64,000 bases of DNA from Nioella nitratireducens (GTDB taxonomy: Bacteria > Pseudomonadota > Alphaproteobacteria > Rhodobacterales > Rhodobacteraceae): NCBI RefSeq assembly GCF_001879715.1, contig NZ_MNBW01000005.1, forward strand, positions 1-64,000. The letters are read 5' to 3'. This document shows, one piece after another, positions 8,603 through 25,639 of this stretch. The notes below the pieces were generated by a model. That model had not been told where the DNA came from, ran no database searches, and saw only the letters and a list, made by a program, of their open reading frames with translations. A program made the translations under genes and the position numbers. Numbering within the stretch: the stretch's first letter is position 1; each line of letters starts with the position of its first letter.

Positions 8603-11020
8603 ATGTACGATCAGGGCGGCACCCCCGGCGGCGCCATCACGGCAGAACGGTTGCGCGACGCCATCTTGCGGCATCTCAAGACCTCGCAGGGGATCGACGC
8701 GGCCCATGCCACGACCTACCACTGGCGGATGGCCCTGTCCTTGTCGCTGCGCGATCTGGTGGTCGACCCGTGGTTCGCATCCACCCGCGCCACATACGCG
8801 GCCAAGGGCAAGCGCGTTTACTACCTGTCGATGGAATTCCTGATCGGTCGCCTGATAGAAGATGTGGCCGTCAATCTCGGCCTTGACGACACCGCCGCGC
8901 AGGCCATGAAGATGCTGGGGCAGGACTATGGTCGCGTCGTGGCAGACGAGCCGGACGCCGCGCTCGGGAATGGCGGTCTGGGGCGGCTTGCGGCCTGTTT
9001 CATGGACAGTCTTGCGACCCTTGGAATCCCGGCCTTCGGCTATGGCATCCGCTATGAACACGGCCTGTTCGAACAGCATTTCGAAGACGGCCGTCAGGTC
9101 GAAGTGGCCGAAACCTGGCTCAACCAGCGCTACGCTTGGGAATTCGAGCGCCCGGAAGTCACCTACACCATCGGGTTCGGCGGCACCCTGCACGAGACGG
9201 AGGCTGGTGTCGAATGGGCCAGCGCAGAGACTGTCATCGCATCGGCCTACGATACGCCGGTCGTCGGTTGGCAGGCGAAATGGGCCAACACCCTGCGCTT
9301 GTGGGCGGCAAAGCCGACCAAGGTGTTCGACCTCACCAGCTTCAACCGGGGCGACTACATCGGTGCAAGCCGACCCGAGGCCTTGGCGCGAACCATCTCG
9401 CGCGTGCTGTATCCCGACGACACCACCGAGACTGGCAAGGAACTGCGCCTCAAGCAGGAGTATTTCTTTACCGCGGCCTCGATCCAGGACTTGCTGCGGC
9501 GGTTCCTGTCAGAAGGCTACGCGATCGAGAGCCTGAGCGATCACGTCGCGATCCAGCTCAACGACACGCATCCGGCCATTGCGGGGCCTGAATTGGTGCG
9601 GCTGTTGGTGGATGGGCACGGGCTGACGATGGACAAGGCGATCAGCATTGCACGGAACTGCCTTGCCTATACCAATCACACGCTGCTGCCCGAGGCGCTG
9701 GAACGGTGGGATATCGGACTGTTCGAAAAAGTGCTGCCGCGCCACTTGCAGATCATCGAGGCGATCGAAGCCGATCATCTGGCCAAGACCGCCAGCCCCG
9801 TGCGCATCATCGAACATGGTAGCGTCAAGATGGGCGAACTGGCCTTCATCATGGGCCACAAGGTGAACGGCGTTTCGGCGCTGCATTCTGACCTTGTGAA
9901 ACAAACCGTGTTCGCCGACCTCAACCGCGACTATCCCGACCGGATCATCAACGAAACCAATGGCATCACGCCGCGCCGCTGGCTGTATTCCTGCAACCCG
10001 CCCCTGCGCCGGTTGATCGACGACACCATCGGTACCGACTGGCCAGCCGATCTGGACAAGTTGCAGGGCCTTGTGCCGTTTGCAGGCGATGCCGGTTTTC
10101 AGGATCGGTTCCAGGCGGCGAAGGCCGAAAACAAGGTTGGGCTGGCCAATTGGCTGGCTTCGCGCGACGGCGTGACGATCAACCCGGCGGCCATGTTCGA
10201 TGTGCAGATCAAGCGCATCCACGAATACAAACGCCAATTGATGAACATTCTGGAAACGGTCGCGCTCTGGAACGAGGTCCGGGAAAACCCGTCGGGCGAC
10301 TGGACGCCGCGGGTCAAGATTTTCGGTGGCAAGGCGGCGCCGGGCTATGTCGTCGCCAAAGAGATCATCCACCTGATCAACAACGTGGCCAGAGTCCTCA
10401 ATGCCGATCCGCAAACGCGGGATCTGCTTCAGGTCGTATTCCCCGAGAATTACAACGTCAGCATGGCCGAACTTCTTATCCCGGCCTCCGATCTGTCGGA
10501 ACAGATTTCGACGGCGGGCAAGGAAGCGTCCGGCACAGGCAACATGAAATTCGCCCTCAACGGGGCGGCCACTATCGGCACCCTCGACGGGGCCAACGTG
10601 GAAATCCGGGACTGCGTTGGCGCGGAAAACTTCTTTCTCTTTGGCCTGACCGCTGCCGAAGTGGTTGCGCGCCGGGCCGAGCCGGGCTTTGCCCGCGCTG
10701 CCATCGCCGCCAGCCCGCGCCTGTCGCGGGTGCTCGACCAGATCGCTGGCGGGATGTTCTCGCCGGGTGAGCCAAGCCGCTTCGCAGGTCTGGTGCAGCG
10801 TCTCCACGACGACGACTATTTCCTCGTGACCTGCGATTTCGATGACTACTATCGTGCCCAACGCGAGGTGGATCAGGTCTACCGCGACACCGCACGCTGG
10901 ACCGAGTTGACGGTGCTGAACACCGCGCGGGTCGGCTGGTTCTCGTCGGATCGCACGATTGCGGGCTACGCGCGGGACATTTGGGGGGCCAAGCCGCTTA
11001 TCGGCCGGTCGGAGGGCTGA
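8603..11020 (+). CDS. glgP: Glycogen phosphorylase
   Basis: An 805-residue alpha-glucan phosphorylase, close to the family norm. It releases glucose-1-phosphate from glycogen ends using PLP. The N-terminal half has [12 protein letters not shown] and [14 protein letters not shown]. The C-terminal half has the PLP site [12 protein letters not shown] with its catalytic Lys, followed by [15 protein letters not shown] 8603 has GGGAAAG upstream; the 25 residues of the longer reading look non-coding. First gene of the glg operon; glgB starts 19 bases on. Confidence 0.97.
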   Translation: MYDQGGTPGGAITAERLRDAILRHLKTSQGIDAAHATTYHWRMALSLSLRDLVVDPWFASTRATYAAKGKRVYYLSMEFLIGRLIEDVAVNLGLDDTAAQAMKMLGQDYGRVVADEPDAALGNGGLGRLAACFMDSLATLGIPAFGYGIRYEHGLFEQHFEDGRQVEVAETWLNQRYAWEFERPEVTYTIGFGGTLHETEAGVEWASAETVIASAYDTPVVGWQAKWANTLRLWAAKPTKVFDLTSFNRGDYIGASRPEALARTISRVLYPDDTTETGKELRLKQEYFFTAASIQDLLRRFLSEGYAIESLSDHVAIQLNDTHPAIAGPELVRLLVDGHGLTMDKAISIARNCLAYTNHTLLPEALERWDIGLFEKVLPRHLQIIEAIEADHLAKTASPVRIIEHGSVKMGELAFIMGHKVNGVSALHSDLVKQTVFADLNRDYPDRIINETNGITPRRWLYSCNPPLRRLIDDTIGTDWPADLDKLQGLVPFAGDAGFQDRFQAAKAENKVGLANWLASRDGVTINPAAMFDVQIKRIHEYKRQLMNILETVALWNEVRENPSGDWTPRVKIFGGKAAPGYVVAKEIIHLINNVARVLNADPQTRDLLQVVFPENYNVSMAELLIPASDLSEQISTAGKEASGTGNMKFALNGAATIGTLDGANVEIRDCVGAENFFLFGLTAAEVVARRAEPGFARAAIAASPRLSRVLDQIAGGMFSPGEPSRFAGLVQRLHDDDYFLVTCDFDDYYRAQREVDQVYRDTARWTELTVLNTARVGWFSSDRTIAGYARDIWGAKPLIGRSEG

Positions 11021-11039
11021 AGGAACAAGGGAAGATGCT

Positions 11040-13241
11040 GTGACGAAAACGGGCACCGAAGACCAAAAGGCCATTGCAGCGGGCACGCATGGAGACCCGT
11101 TTTCGGTTCTCGGGCTGCATGACCGTGATGGCGCCCTGACTCTCACTGCCTTTCATCCAGACGCCGACGGCATTGACGTCATCGACCCGAAAACCGACCG
11201 TGTGATCCTGTCATTGGCCCCGGTCGAAAATGCCCCCGGCGTCTTTTCCGGCGTGGCCGCCCGCCGCAGGAACCGGTTCGCCTATCGACTGCGCCTGTCC
11301 CGCAACGGGGTGACATGGATCGCCGACGATCCCTATCGGTTCGGCCCGGTTCTGGGCGATCTGGACGAACACCTGATCGGCGAAGGCGCGCACCACCGGC
11401 TCTGGACCGTGCTGGGTGCCCATGTGATGTCCCATGAGGGGGCCGAAGGCGTGCATTTCGCGGTCTGGGCCCCCAATGCCAAGCGGGTATCGGTCGTTGG
11501 CGAATTCAACGCATGGGACGGGCGGCGCACACCGATGCGGTTGCGCGGGCAGACCGGTGTCTGGGAGATCTTCGTGCCGGGCCTCAGTGCGGGCACGGCC
11601 TACAAATACGAACTGCTGGCCGCCGATGGCAAGCTGTTGCCGCAAAAGGCCGACCCGCTCGGTTTCGGGGCCGAGCATCCGCCACATACCGCGTCGATCG
11701 TGCGTGATCTGGGCCACCATCGGTGGGGCGATGCCGACTGGATGCAGGGTCGCGCCGCGCATCAGGCGATCGACAGTCCGATCTCGATCTACGAGGTGCA
11801 TCTGGGATCGTGGCGGCGGGTCGCGGACGAGGGCAATCGTCCGTTATCCTATGATGAGCTGGCGCGCGAACTGGTGGCCTATGCCAAGGAGATGGGTTTT
11901 ACCCATATCGAACTGCTGCCGGTGTCGGAATACCCGTTCGACGGGTCGTGGGGCTACCAGCCGGTCGGCCTCTATGCGCCGACGATTCGCCACGGCACGG
12001 CAGAAGAATTCCGCGCCTTTGTCGAAGCCTGCCATGCCGCCGGACTGGGGCTGATCCTTGACTGGGTGCCGGGCCACTTCCCCGAAGATGCGCACGGGCT
12101 TGGCCGGTTCGACGGCACCGCCCTATACGAGCACGCGGACCCCAAGGAGGGGTGGCATCCCGATTGGCGCACCCTGGTCTACAACTATGGCCGGGCCGAG
12201 GTGCGCAACTTCCTGATCGCCAATGCGCTTTACTGGTTCCAAGAACATCACGTCGACGGGCTGCGCGTCGATGCAGTGGCCTCGATGCTGTACCGCGACT
12301 ATTCCCGCAAAGACGGCGAGTGGGTGCCCAACATCCATGGCGGGCGTGAAAATCTCGAAGCGATTTCCTTCCTGCAAGACATGAACGTCGCCGTCTATGG
12401 CGAGGTGCCGGGGATCATGACGGTGGCCGAGGAATCCACGGCCTTTCCGGGCGTCAGCGCGCCTGTGGATGCACGCGGGCTCGGGTTTGGGTTCAAGTGG
12501 AACATGGGCTGGATGAACGACACCCTGTCCTACATGCAAGAAGACCCGATCTATCGGAAATATCACCACTCCAAGATGACCTTCGGGCTGCACTACGCCT
12601 TTTCCGAGAATTTCGTTCTGCCGCTCAGCCATGACGAAGTGGTGCATGGCAAGGGCTCGCTTCTGGCCAAGATGCCGGGGCCGGAGGACGAGAAATTCGC
12701 CAACCTGCGCGCCTATTTCGGGTTCATGTGGGGCCATCCGGGCAAGAAGCTGCTCTTCATGGGGGGCGAGTTTGCGCAGGGCACCGAATGGAACCACGAC
12801 AACAGCGTCGATTGGCATCTGCTGGACCGGCCAGCGCACAAGGGGGTGCAGACCCTGATCCGAGATCTCAACCGCCTGTATGCCGCGACGCCCGCGCTCT
12901 ACCATTTCGACAGCAAGCCAGAGGGCTTCGAATGGATCGAGGACGGTGCAGACGAGGAATCCGTGCTGGCATGGGTCCGGCGGGGCAGGGACGACGAACC
13001 GCCGGTTCTGGTGGTCTGCAATTTCACACCGGTCGAACGCTCGGCTCGTCGCATCGGCGTGCCGGAACCGGGCCGGTGGCTGGAACGGATCAATACGGAC
13101 GCAAGGTGCTATGGCGGAGGTGGCCGTGGCAACCTGGGCGCGGTGACGTCAGACGATGTCGCAGCGTCCGGACGGGCGCAGTCGCTGAGCCTGACCTTGC
13201 CACCGCTCTCAACCCTGATCTTCGCGTTGGAGAGAGGGTAG
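11040..13241 (+). CDS. glgB: 1,4-alpha-glucan branching enzyme
   Basis: A 733-residue GlgB that makes alpha-1,6 branches in glycogen. The N-terminal beta domains include a CBM48 ([18 protein letters not shown]). In the GH13 barrel the catalytic residues are visible: Asp in [12 protein letters not shown], Glu in MTVAEEST, Asp in [14 protein letters not shown] take GTG at 11040 as the start: an ATG at 11035 ends after two codons, and AAGGAACAAGGG lies upstream. The spacing to glgC (35 bases) carries a GGAGG. Confidence 0.96.
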   Translation: MTKTGTEDQKAIAAGTHGDPFSVLGLHDRDGALTLTAFHPDADGIDVIDPKTDRVILSLAPVENAPGVFSGVAARRRNRFAYRLRLSRNGVTWIADDPYRFGPVLGDLDEHLIGEGAHHRLWTVLGAHVMSHEGAEGVHFAVWAPNAKRVSVVGEFNAWDGRRTPMRLRGQTGVWEIFVPGLSAGTAYKYELLAADGKLLPQKADPLGFGAEHPPHTASIVRDLGHHRWGDADWMQGRAAHQAIDSPISIYEVHLGSWRRVADEGNRPLSYDELARELVAYAKEMGFTHIELLPVSEYPFDGSWGYQPVGLYAPTIRHGTAEEFRAFVEACHAAGLGLILDWVPGHFPEDAHGLGRFDGTALYEHADPKEGWHPDWRTLVYNYGRAEVRNFLIANALYWFQEHHVDGLRVDAVASMLYRDYSRKDGEWVPNIHGGRENLEAISFLQDMNVAVYGEVPGIMTVAEESTAFPGVSAPVDARGLGFGFKWNMGWMNDTLSYMQEDPIYRKYHHSKMTFGLHYAFSENFVLPLSHDEVVHGKGSLLAKMPGPEDEKFANLRAYFGFMWGHPGKKLLFMGGEFAQGTEWNHDNSVDWHLLDRPAHKGVQTLIRDLNRLYAATPALYHFDSKPEGFEWIEDGADEESVLAWVRRGRDDEPPVLVVCNFTPVERSARRIGVPEPGRWLERINTDARCYGGGGRGNLGAVTSDDVAASGRAQSLSLTLPPLSTLIFALERG

Positions 13242-13276
13242 TTTCACCGGTCGATATCTAGTGGGAGGACCGAAGT

Positions 13277-14536
13277 ATGGATAACGAATCTCAGCGTCTT
13301 GCGCAGCAATCCATGGCCTTTGTCTTGGCGGGCGGGCGGGGCAGTCGCCTGATGGAACTGACGGACAGGCGGGCCAAGCCAGCGGTCTATTTCGGTGGCA
13401 AGAGCCGGATCATCGACTTCGCCCTGTCCAACTCGATGAACTCGGGCATTCGCCGCATCTGCGTGGCCACCCAGTACAAGGCGCACAGCCTGATCCGCCA
13501 TCTTCAACGCGGCTGGAGCTTCTTCCGCCCCGAACGCAACGAGTCGCTCGATATCCTGCCCGCGTCGCAACGCCTGGACGAAGAAAACTGGTACAAGGGC
13601 ACCGCCGACGCGGTGACGCAGAACATCGACATCATCGAAAGCTACGCCCCCAAATATATCGTTATCCTCGCGGGCGATCACATCTACAAGCAAGACTATT
13701 CGCTGATGATCAAGCAGCATGTCGACAGCGGCGCCGAGGTGACGGTGGGCTGTATCGAGGTGCCGCTGGAAGACGCCAAGGGCTTTGGGGTGATGGCGGC
13801 GGATGCAAGCGACAAGATCACCGCGTTTGTCGAAAAGCCCGCGAACCCACCCGCGATGGCGGGGCGGCCCGACATGGCGCTGGCCAGCATGGGTATCTAT
13901 GTTTTCGAGACCGAATTCCTGTTCCGTATCCTCAAGGAAGACGCCGCGGACGCTGCGTCCAGCCATGATTTCGGCAAGGACATCATCCCCGCGCTGGTGG
14001 CCAAGGGCACGGCAGTGGCGCATCCCTTCAGCCGCTCTTGTGTGATGACGGGCCTGGAAACCGAACCCTATTGGCGTGATGTGGGCACGGTGGATGCCTT
14101 CTGGCGGGCCAATATCGACCTGACCGATTTCACCCCGGCGCTCGACATCTATGACACCGAATGGCCGATCTGGACCTATCAGGAGCTGACCGCGCCCGCG
14201 AAATTCATTCACAACGAAGAGGGTCGGCGTGGGCTGGCGGTGTCGTCGATGGTGTCGGGGGGCTGCATCATTTCCGGCTCGCAACTGGAACGATGTCTGA
14301 TGTTCACCGGGGTGCGCACGCATTCCTTCTCGCAACTCGAAGGGGTCGTCGCCTTGCCCTATGTCGAGATCGGGCGTAGCGCTCGGCTGACGAATGTGGT
14401 GATCGACCGGGGTGTCAAGATACCGGATGGCATGGTGGTGGGCGAAGACCCCGCCCTCGATGGCAAACGGTTCCGGCGTACCGAGAACGGGATTTGCCTG
14501 ATCACCCAGGAAATGATGGATAGATTGGAGCCCTGA
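13277..14536 (+). CDS. glgC: Glucose-1-phosphate adenylyltransferase
   Basis: A 419-residue ADP-glucose pyrophosphorylase, the committed and allosterically regulated step of bacterial glycogen synthesis. The N-terminal nucleotide-binding signature ([19 protein letters not shown]) is present, followed by [15 protein letters not shown]. The C-terminal part is a left-handed beta-helix-like domain ([19 protein letters not shown]). A GGGAGG Shine-Dalgarno precedes the ATG. glgA follows after 3 bases. Confidence 0.97.
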   Translation: MDNESQRLAQQSMAFVLAGGRGSRLMELTDRRAKPAVYFGGKSRIIDFALSNSMNSGIRRICVATQYKAHSLIRHLQRGWSFFRPERNESLDILPASQRLDEENWYKGTADAVTQNIDIIESYAPKYIVILAGDHIYKQDYSLMIKQHVDSGAEVTVGCIEVPLEDAKGFGVMAADASDKITAFVEKPANPPAMAGRPDMALASMGIYVFETEFLFRILKEDAADAASSHDFGKDIIPALVAKGTAVAHPFSRSCVMTGLETEPYWRDVGTVDAFWRANIDLTDFTPALDIYDTEWPIWTYQELTAPAKFIHNEEGRRGLAVSSMVSGGCIISGSQLERCLMFTGVRTHSFSQLEGVVALPYVEIGRSARLTNVVIDRGVKIPDGMVVGEDPALDGKRFRRTENGICLITQEMMDRLEP

Positions 14537-14539
14537 CCC

Positions 14540-15990
14540 ATGAACCTGCTGCTGGTCGCGTCCGAGTGCGTGCCCTTGATCAAAACCGGCGGTCTGGCCG
14601 ATGTCATCGGCGCCTTGCCCAAGGCCTTGGCGCCGTTCGGGGTGCACGCGCGTATCCTGATGCCGTTGTATGCGGCGATCAGGGATGCGGCAGACGGCGC
14701 GGAATGCGTGCTGGACCTCGGGGCCGTGCACGGCGGGCCGGCGCGAATTCTGGCGACGACCTATAAGGGGCTCGACCTTCTGTTCCTCGACGCCCCGCAC
14801 CTGTTCGATCGCAGCGGCTCGATCTACCTCAACGAGAAGGGCGAGGATTGGCCCGACAATCCCATCCGCTTCGGCGCGCTGTCGCTGGCGGGGGCGCGGG
14901 TCACGACCGAGGGGGTGGCCGGCTGGCGGCCCGATGTCGTCCATGTGCACGACTGGCACGCGGGGCTGGTCCCGGCCTATTTGCGGCAGGCAGGGGACAT
15001 GACGCCCTGTGTGATGACCATCCACAACATCGCCTTTCAGGGCCTTTTCGAGCCGGAGGTCTGCGGGCCGCTTGGGCTGTCGCGCGATCTGTTCACCCCT
15101 GAGGGGATCGAGTTCTATGGCCGCGTCAGCTTTCTCAAGGCCGGGATCACCTATTCCGACAAGATCACCACGGTCAGCCCGACCTATGCCCGCGAATTGA
15201 TGCTGCCCGAGTTTGGCGTCGGGCTGGAAGGGGTGCTGCAATCGCGCAAGCACGATTTGCTGGGCATTCTGAACGGCATCGACCTTGACCTCTGGAACCC
15301 CGAGACCGATCCCCATCTCGTGGCCCCCTATTCGGCCCGCAGCCTCAAACGCAAGGCCACGAACCGGACCGAGCTGGAAGAGCGGTTCGACCTTGTGGCC
15401 AACCCCGACGCCCCGCTCTTTTGCGTCATCAGCCGCCTGACCCAGCAAAAGGGCCTCGACCTGTTGCTCGATGTCTTGCCGCTTCTCGTGGACCGGGGTG
15501 CGCGGCTGGCCGTGCTCGGCAACGGGGAACCGGGGCTGGAGGCTGCGTTTCGCAAGGCCGCCATCGACTACAAAGGCTCGGTCGGGGTGATCATCGGCTA
15601 TGACGAACCGCGCTCGCACCAGATGCAGGCCGGGGCGGATGCCATCCTTGTCCCCTCGCGGTTCGAGCCTTGCGGCCTGACGCAGCTTTACGGGTTGCGC
15701 TACGGCACCCTGCCCGTGGTCGCGCGCACCGGCGGGCTGGCCGATACGGTGATCGACGCGAACGAGGCGGCCTTGTCGGCGGCCTGTGCGACCGGCGTGC
15801 AGTTTTCGCCGGTCACGGCGGCGGCCTTGGGGCAGGCCATTGACCGAACCTGCGATCTCTTTGCCGACAAGACGCTGTGGCAAGGCATGATGCGACGCGC
15901 GATGCGCCATCCGGTCGGGTGGGACAAATCGGCCAAAGCCTATTCCCGGATGTTTGCCGGGCTGCCCGGCATCGCGGAGACCATCGGCGC

Positions 15991-15994
<4 letters not shown>
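14540..15994 (+). CDS. glgA: Glycogen synthase (ADP-glucose)
   Basis: A 484-residue GT5 glycogen synthase. KTGGLADVIGALPKAL near residue 15 is the classic ADP-glucose-binding signature, and VPSRFEPCGLTQLYGLRYG in the C-terminal domain is the second conserved nucleotide-sugar site. It extends alpha-1,4 chains using ADP-glucose from GlgC. Its stop overlaps the glgX start (ATGA). Confidence 0.97.
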
Positions 15995-21751
<5,757 letters not shown>

Positions 21752-21757
21752 CGGGGG

Positions 21758-22891
21758 TCAGTCCAGCGTCCCGCGATACCGTTTCAACGCGATGAAGATC
21801 ACCACCACCATGATGATGGAAATCGCGACCATGTTGCCCGCGACATCGGCCAGCGTCGCGCCCTTCAGCATGACCTTGCGGGTCAGCCGCAGGAAATGGG
21901 TGGCAGGAATTGCCGTGCCAAGCGTTTGTGCCCATGCGGGCATTGCGGCGAAGGGAAACATGAACCCCGACAGCAGGATCGTCGGCAGGATCGTGAAAAA
22001 CGAAAGCTGCAAGGCCTGCATCTGCGACCGGGCCACCGTCGAGACGAGAAAGCCGATCGCCAGATTGACGAGGATATAGAGGTTGAACCCCGCGAAGAAC
22101 GCCACCGGGCTGCCGATGAACGGCACCCCGAACAGCGTGCCCGCCGCCACAAGGAAGAGAGCCGTCTGCACATAGCCCACCACCACATAGGGAATGATCT
22201 TTCCCAGCATCACCTCCAACGGGCGCACGGGCGTGGCGATCAGCGCCTCCATCGTGCCCTTTTCGACCTCTCGCACGATGGCGACGGCGGTGATCATCAC
22301 CATGGTCATCGACAGGATCACCGCCAGCAGCCCCGGCACGATATTGATCGCCGTCACCCCCTCGGGGTTGAATTGGCGATGGACGGTGACATCCACGGGC
22401 GGCGCGGTCTGCGCTGCATAGGCGAGCGGGCCGGTCAGGCTCTCGGTCATGGCCGTGTCCACGATGCCGCGAATGGCACCGACCGCCCCCGAGGCCGCGA
22501 CCGGGTCGGACGCGTCGGCGGCCAGCAGGATCGTTGGCCGCAGCCCGCGCACCACGTCGCGCTCGAACCCCGGCGGGATCACCACCACAAAATTGGCAGT
22601 GCCGTCGCGCAACGCGCGATCGCCGTCTGCCTGACTGGTGACAACGCCCTGAAAGTCGAAGAAATCCGAGGTCTCCATCCCCATCAGGATCGCCCGAGTC
22701 ACCGGGCCTTCATCGGCCATTTCCACCAGTGTCGGCAGGTTGTGCGGGTCGGTGTTGATCGCGTATCCAAAAAGCAGAAGTTGCATTACCGGCACGCCGA
22801 TCATCATCGCAAATGTGACGCGGTCGCGCCGCATCTGGATGAACTCCTTGACCAGAACCGCCGCGAACCGGGCGAAAGAGAACAGTTTCAT
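21758..22891 (-). CDS. ABC-2 type exporter permease (YbhS/YbhR-like)
   Basis: A 377-residue ABC-2 permease with one N-terminal helix (residues 25-45), a large non-cytoplasmic domain, then about five helices. VEKGTMEALIATPVRPLEVMLGK is the conserved coupling region of the YhhJ/YbhS group. It pairs with the upstream ATPase (ATGA overlap) and HlyD protein. Only one permease gene is present, so the transporter is probably a homodimer. Substrate unknown; related systems export drugs or other hydrophobic compounds. Confidence 0.9.
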   Translation of the reverse strand: MKLFSFARFAAVLVKEFIQMRRDRVTFAMMIGVPVMQLLLFGYAINTDPHNLPTLVEMADEGPVTRAILMGMETSDFFDFQGVVTSQADGDRALRDGTANFVVVIPPGFERDVVRGLRPTILLAADASDPVAASGAVGAIRGIVDTAMTESLTGPLAYAAQTAPPVDVTVHRQFNPEGVTAINIVPGLLAVILSMTMVMITAVAIVREVEKGTMEALIATPVRPLEVMLGKIIPYVVVGYVQTALFLVAAGTLFGVPFIGSPVAFFAGFNLYILVNLAIGFLVSTVARSQMQALQLSFFTILPTILLSGFMFPFAAMPAWAQTLGTAIPATHFLRLTRKVMLKGATLADVAGNMVAISIIMVVVIFIALKRYRGTLD

Positions 22892-23838
22892 GCCGCCCCC
22901 TTGAGGCCGAAATTATCCTCGCTGCCGGTCATCAGGTAGATGAAGGCGTCTTCGAGGCCGGCCTCGCGTTCAACCCATTTTTGCGGGCCTTCGGCTTCGT
23001 ATCGCGTTGCCAGCCGGTCAAGCGCGGCCTTGTCCGTGCCCGACACATGCAGTGCGTCGCCAAAGCGGGCGATCTGCGCCACGTCCGGCTCAGCCCTGAG
23101 CTTGGCTTCAAGCGGGCCAAGCGCCTCGCCCGTCACCCGCCAGGTCGTCAGGCCGACCATGCCGGGGATATCGCGCGAGGGGCCGGAAATCAGCTTTTTG
23201 CCGTAGGCGATGTAGGCGATGAAATCGCACTGCACCGCCTCGTCCATGTAGTGGGTCGAAACCAGAACCGTCACGCCCTTGGCCGAAAGGCGCCGGATTT
23301 CATCCCAGAAATCGCGCCGCGCCTTGGGGTCGACACCCGCCGTGGGCTCATCCAGCAGCAATAGCTGCGGCGTGTGGATCATGCAGGCTGCCAGTGACAG
23401 GCGCTGTTTCCAGCCGCCAGACAGCGTGCCCGCCAATTGCCCGGACCGGTTCGCGAGCCCCAGATCCTCCAACGCCCGACTGACCTTTTCCTTCCGGTGC
23501 GGCAGCCCGTACATCCGCGCCATGAAATCGAGGTTTTCGCGGATCGTCAGATCTTCGTAGAGCGAGAACCGCTGCGTCATGTAGCCGACACGGCGTTTGA
23601 TCTCGCCTGCTTCGCGGTGAATGTCGTAGCCCAGACAGGTGCCGCTGCCGCCATCGGGCGTCAGCAGCCCGCACATCATGCGAATGGTCGTGGTCTTGCC
23701 GCTGCCGTTGGGGCCGAGAAAGCCATAGATCGCCCCGCGCGGCACCGACATGTCGAAGCCGTCCACCACCTTGCGACCGTCGAAAACCTTGGTCAGGCCC
23801 GAGACCTCGATGGCCGGAGCGTCTTGGCCCTCGGTCAT
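22888..23838 (-). CDS. ABC exporter ATP-binding protein
   Basis: A 316-residue ABC ATPase: Walker A GPNGSGKTTTI (about residues 42-52), signature LSGGWKQRLSLA, Walker [15 protein letters not shown]-loop STHYMDEAV. A C-terminal extension of about 90 residues is typical of ABC-2 exporters. ATG at 23838 overlaps the HlyD gene stop; the 58 residues of the longer reading lie inside that gene. It contains one ATPase domain, unlike the doubled YbhF. Confidence 0.93.
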   Translation of the reverse strand: MTEGQDAPAIEVSGLTKVFDGRKVVDGFDMSVPRGAIYGFLGPNGSGKTTTIRMMCGLLTPDGGSGTCLGYDIHREAGEIKRRVGYMTQRFSLYEDLTIRENLDFMARMYGLPHRKEKVSRALEDLGLANRSGQLAGTLSGGWKQRLSLAACMIHTPQLLLLDEPTAGVDPKARRDFWDEIRRLSAKGVTVLVSTHYMDEAVQCDFIAYIAYGKKLISGPSRDIPGMVGLTTWRVTGEALGPLEAKLRAEPDVAQIARFGDALHVSGTDKAALDRLATRYEAEGPQKWVEREAGLEDAFIYLMTGSEDNFGLKGAA

Positions 23839-24785
23839 GGCAGGGGCCTCACGGTGATGGGCTGGCCGGGCAACAGGCCGCTGCCCGTCGTCAGGTCGGC
23901 CTCGGCGCGAAACACAAGGCGCGCACGTTCCTGGCTGCTGTAGATGATCGGCGGCGTGTATTGCGGGGTCGAGGCAAGGCGTGTGATCGTTGCGGTCAGC
24001 CCCGGCTGGCATCCGTCGCAGGACACCGCCATTTCATCGCCCGGCCGATAGGACGAGCGGTCGTCTTGCGGAATGAAGAACAGCGCCGTCAGCCCGTCGG
24101 GCGGCAGGATCGCCACCACCGGCGTTCCGGCCCCCGCGACCTCTCCGTTGTCGAAAAAGACCCGGTCGATCAGCCCGCCATGGGGCGACAGAACCACCTG
24201 ATCGTCCAGCGCCGAACGCGCCCTGTCCGCCTCGGCGCGGGCGGCGTCAAGCGCCGCCTCTGCCGCGACCACTTGCGCGGCACGGGCGGGCAGTTCGGCC
24301 ACCGCCAGTTGCGCCCTCAATTCCGCCATGCGCGCGGCGGCGCTGTCAGTCGCGGCCTGATCGTCATCGACACGGGCCTGCGCGACCGAGCCACGGTCGA
24401 ACAATTGCCGGGTCCGTTCAAGGCGTGACTGCGCCAGGTCCAGTTCGGTCTCGGCGCGGGCCAGTTCGGCGCGGATCACTTCGGTCTCTGCCTCGCGGCT
24501 GCCGGTCAGCAGGTTGTCCAGCACCGCCTGCGCCTGCGCCACTTGCGCCTGGGCGGCGCGCAGGGCGGCCTCCTGCTGGGTCGCGTCGAGCCGGAACAGA
24601 ACCGTGCCCTCGGTGACTGCGGCCCCTTCGGTGACCGAGATATCGGTGATCCGTCCCGACGACGCGGCCGCGGCGTAGACGTAATCGCCCTCGATATAGC
24701 CGTTATAGCTGTGCGGCGGCGGTGCCTCGATCTGTGGGTAGACAAGGGCGATCACGGCGATCAGCCAGTCGGGCAGGGTGCTCAT
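23835..24785 (-). CDS. HlyD-family membrane-fusion protein
   Basis: A 316-residue periplasmic adaptor of the HlyD/YbhG type: a short N-terminal anchor, a lipoyl half (YVYAAAASSGRITDISVTEG), a long alpha-helical hairpin rich in Ala and Glu (about 80-190), the second lipoyl half (VLSPHGGLIDRVFFDNGEVAGAG) and a beta-barrel end. It links the ABC exporter to an outer-membrane channel, which is not encoded here. Overlaps the TetR gene stop by 4 bases. Confidence 0.92.
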   Translation of the reverse strand: MSTLPDWLIAVIALVYPQIEAPPPHSYNGYIEGDYVYAAAASSGRITDISVTEGAAVTEGTVLFRLDATQQEAALRAAQAQVAQAQAVLDNLLTGSREAETEVIRAELARAETELDLAQSRLERTRQLFDRGSVAQARVDDDQAATDSAAARMAELRAQLAVAELPARAAQVVAAEAALDAARAEADRARSALDDQVVLSPHGGLIDRVFFDNGEVAGAGTPVVAILPPDGLTALFFIPQDDRSSYRPGDEMAVSCDGCQPGLTATITRLASTPQYTPPIIYSSQERARLVFRAEADLTTGSGLLPGQPITVRPLP

Positions 24786-25429
24786 GGCGTGTCTCCTGAC
24801 ACCGGGGCCAACCCGGCAAAGAGAATGGACAGGTGGTTGTCGATCAGGGCCTCCAGCCGCAGCCCGTCCTTGGGCGTGATGTCGAAGACATCGGCCAGCA
24901 GCAGGTGCATCAGGATCGGGCCAAGGATGGTGCGCACGGTCATTTCGGGGTCGATCGGGCGGATGAATCCGCCATCCACCCCCTGCGACAGCAGGCTGAC
25001 AAGGGCTGGCAGCACCCGGTCGATCACCGCGTCGCGATACATCGCTGCCAGTTCCGGCTTGCCCACGGCCTCGCGGATCACCAGCTTGGGGATCGCCAGC
25101 GTATGCTCATCCGCCAACCCTGCCCGCAGCAATTGCGCCAGGCGCACCAGCATCGGGCGCGGATCGCCGCTATGCGCGCGCAGCATCGCCGCAGCCTGAT
25201 CGGTCAGCGGTGTGAGGGCGCGGCGCACCAGACCTTCCAGAACGGCATCTTTCGACGGGAAGTAGAGATAGACCGCGCCTTTCGACAATCCGGCCTGCCG
25301 CGCGATCTGCTCGACCGTGGTAGCCGCAAAGCCCTGCGTTTCAAACAGCGTCAGCGCGGCATCGAGTATTTCGTCGGGGCGGGCCTCGGCCCGGCGACGG
25401 AATTTCGGTTCAGGGTCGGGTGCGGTCAT
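24782..25429 (-). CDS. TetR-family repressor of the exporter operon
   Basis: A 215-residue TetR regulator. The N-terminal helix-turn-helix spans about residues 15-60 (ILDAALTLFETQGFAATTVE, then GLSKGAVYLYFPSKD); the remainder is a ligand-binding helical domain. ATG 25427-25429 was chosen because it gives a normal TetR start; GAAGG lies 7 bases upstream. It is first in its own operon and a perfect 8-base dyad lies upstream, so autoregulation is likely. Comparable to CecR/YbiH of the ybh system. Confidence 0.92.
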   Translation of the reverse strand: MTAPDPEPKFRRRAEARPDEILDAALTLFETQGFAATTVEQIARQAGLSKGAVYLYFPSKDAVLEGLVRRALTPLTDQAAAMLRAHSGDPRPMLVRLAQLLRAGLADEHTLAIPKLVIREAVGKPELAAMYRDAVIDRVLPALVSLLSQGVDGGFIRPIDPEMTVRTILGPILMHLLLADVFDITPKDGLRLEALIDNHLSILFAGLAPVSGDTP

Positions 25430-25461
25430 GAGTGGCCTTCGGCGTCCGAGTTCCTCCTTAA

Positions 25462-25479
25462 TAACTGACTGGTCAGTTA
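25462..25479. promoter_or_regulatory. TetR operator palindrome
   Basis: TAACTGAC-TG-GTCAGTTA, two perfect 8-base arms with a 2-base spacer, 33 bases upstream of the TetR start. The size and the G-A-C-x-x-G-T-C core are typical of TetR-family operators. The adjacent AAGGAGGAA (minus strand, 25451-25459) lies about 21 bases from the ATG, so it may not be the working ribosome site. Confidence 0.8.
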
Positions 25480-25639
25480 CTAGCAAGAGTGGCGTGCAAT
25501 CTCTGCCTGTTCTGCCAAGTCTATCCTTCAAAAGCGGTCAGCTTTATCCCAGAGTGTGGGCCTCTGCCATCTTGGAAAGGGCAGGGCCGCGCGGGCCGGG
25601 ATGTCCGCCAATCCGTCCGATTCCAGCAGGGGTGCGCCA

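Noticed and set aside
10959-11039. A longer GlgB start at 10959
   Set aside because: It would overlap glgP by 62 bases with an Arg-rich extension unlike GlgB; GTG 11040 has a purine-rich ribosome site and gives the normal length.
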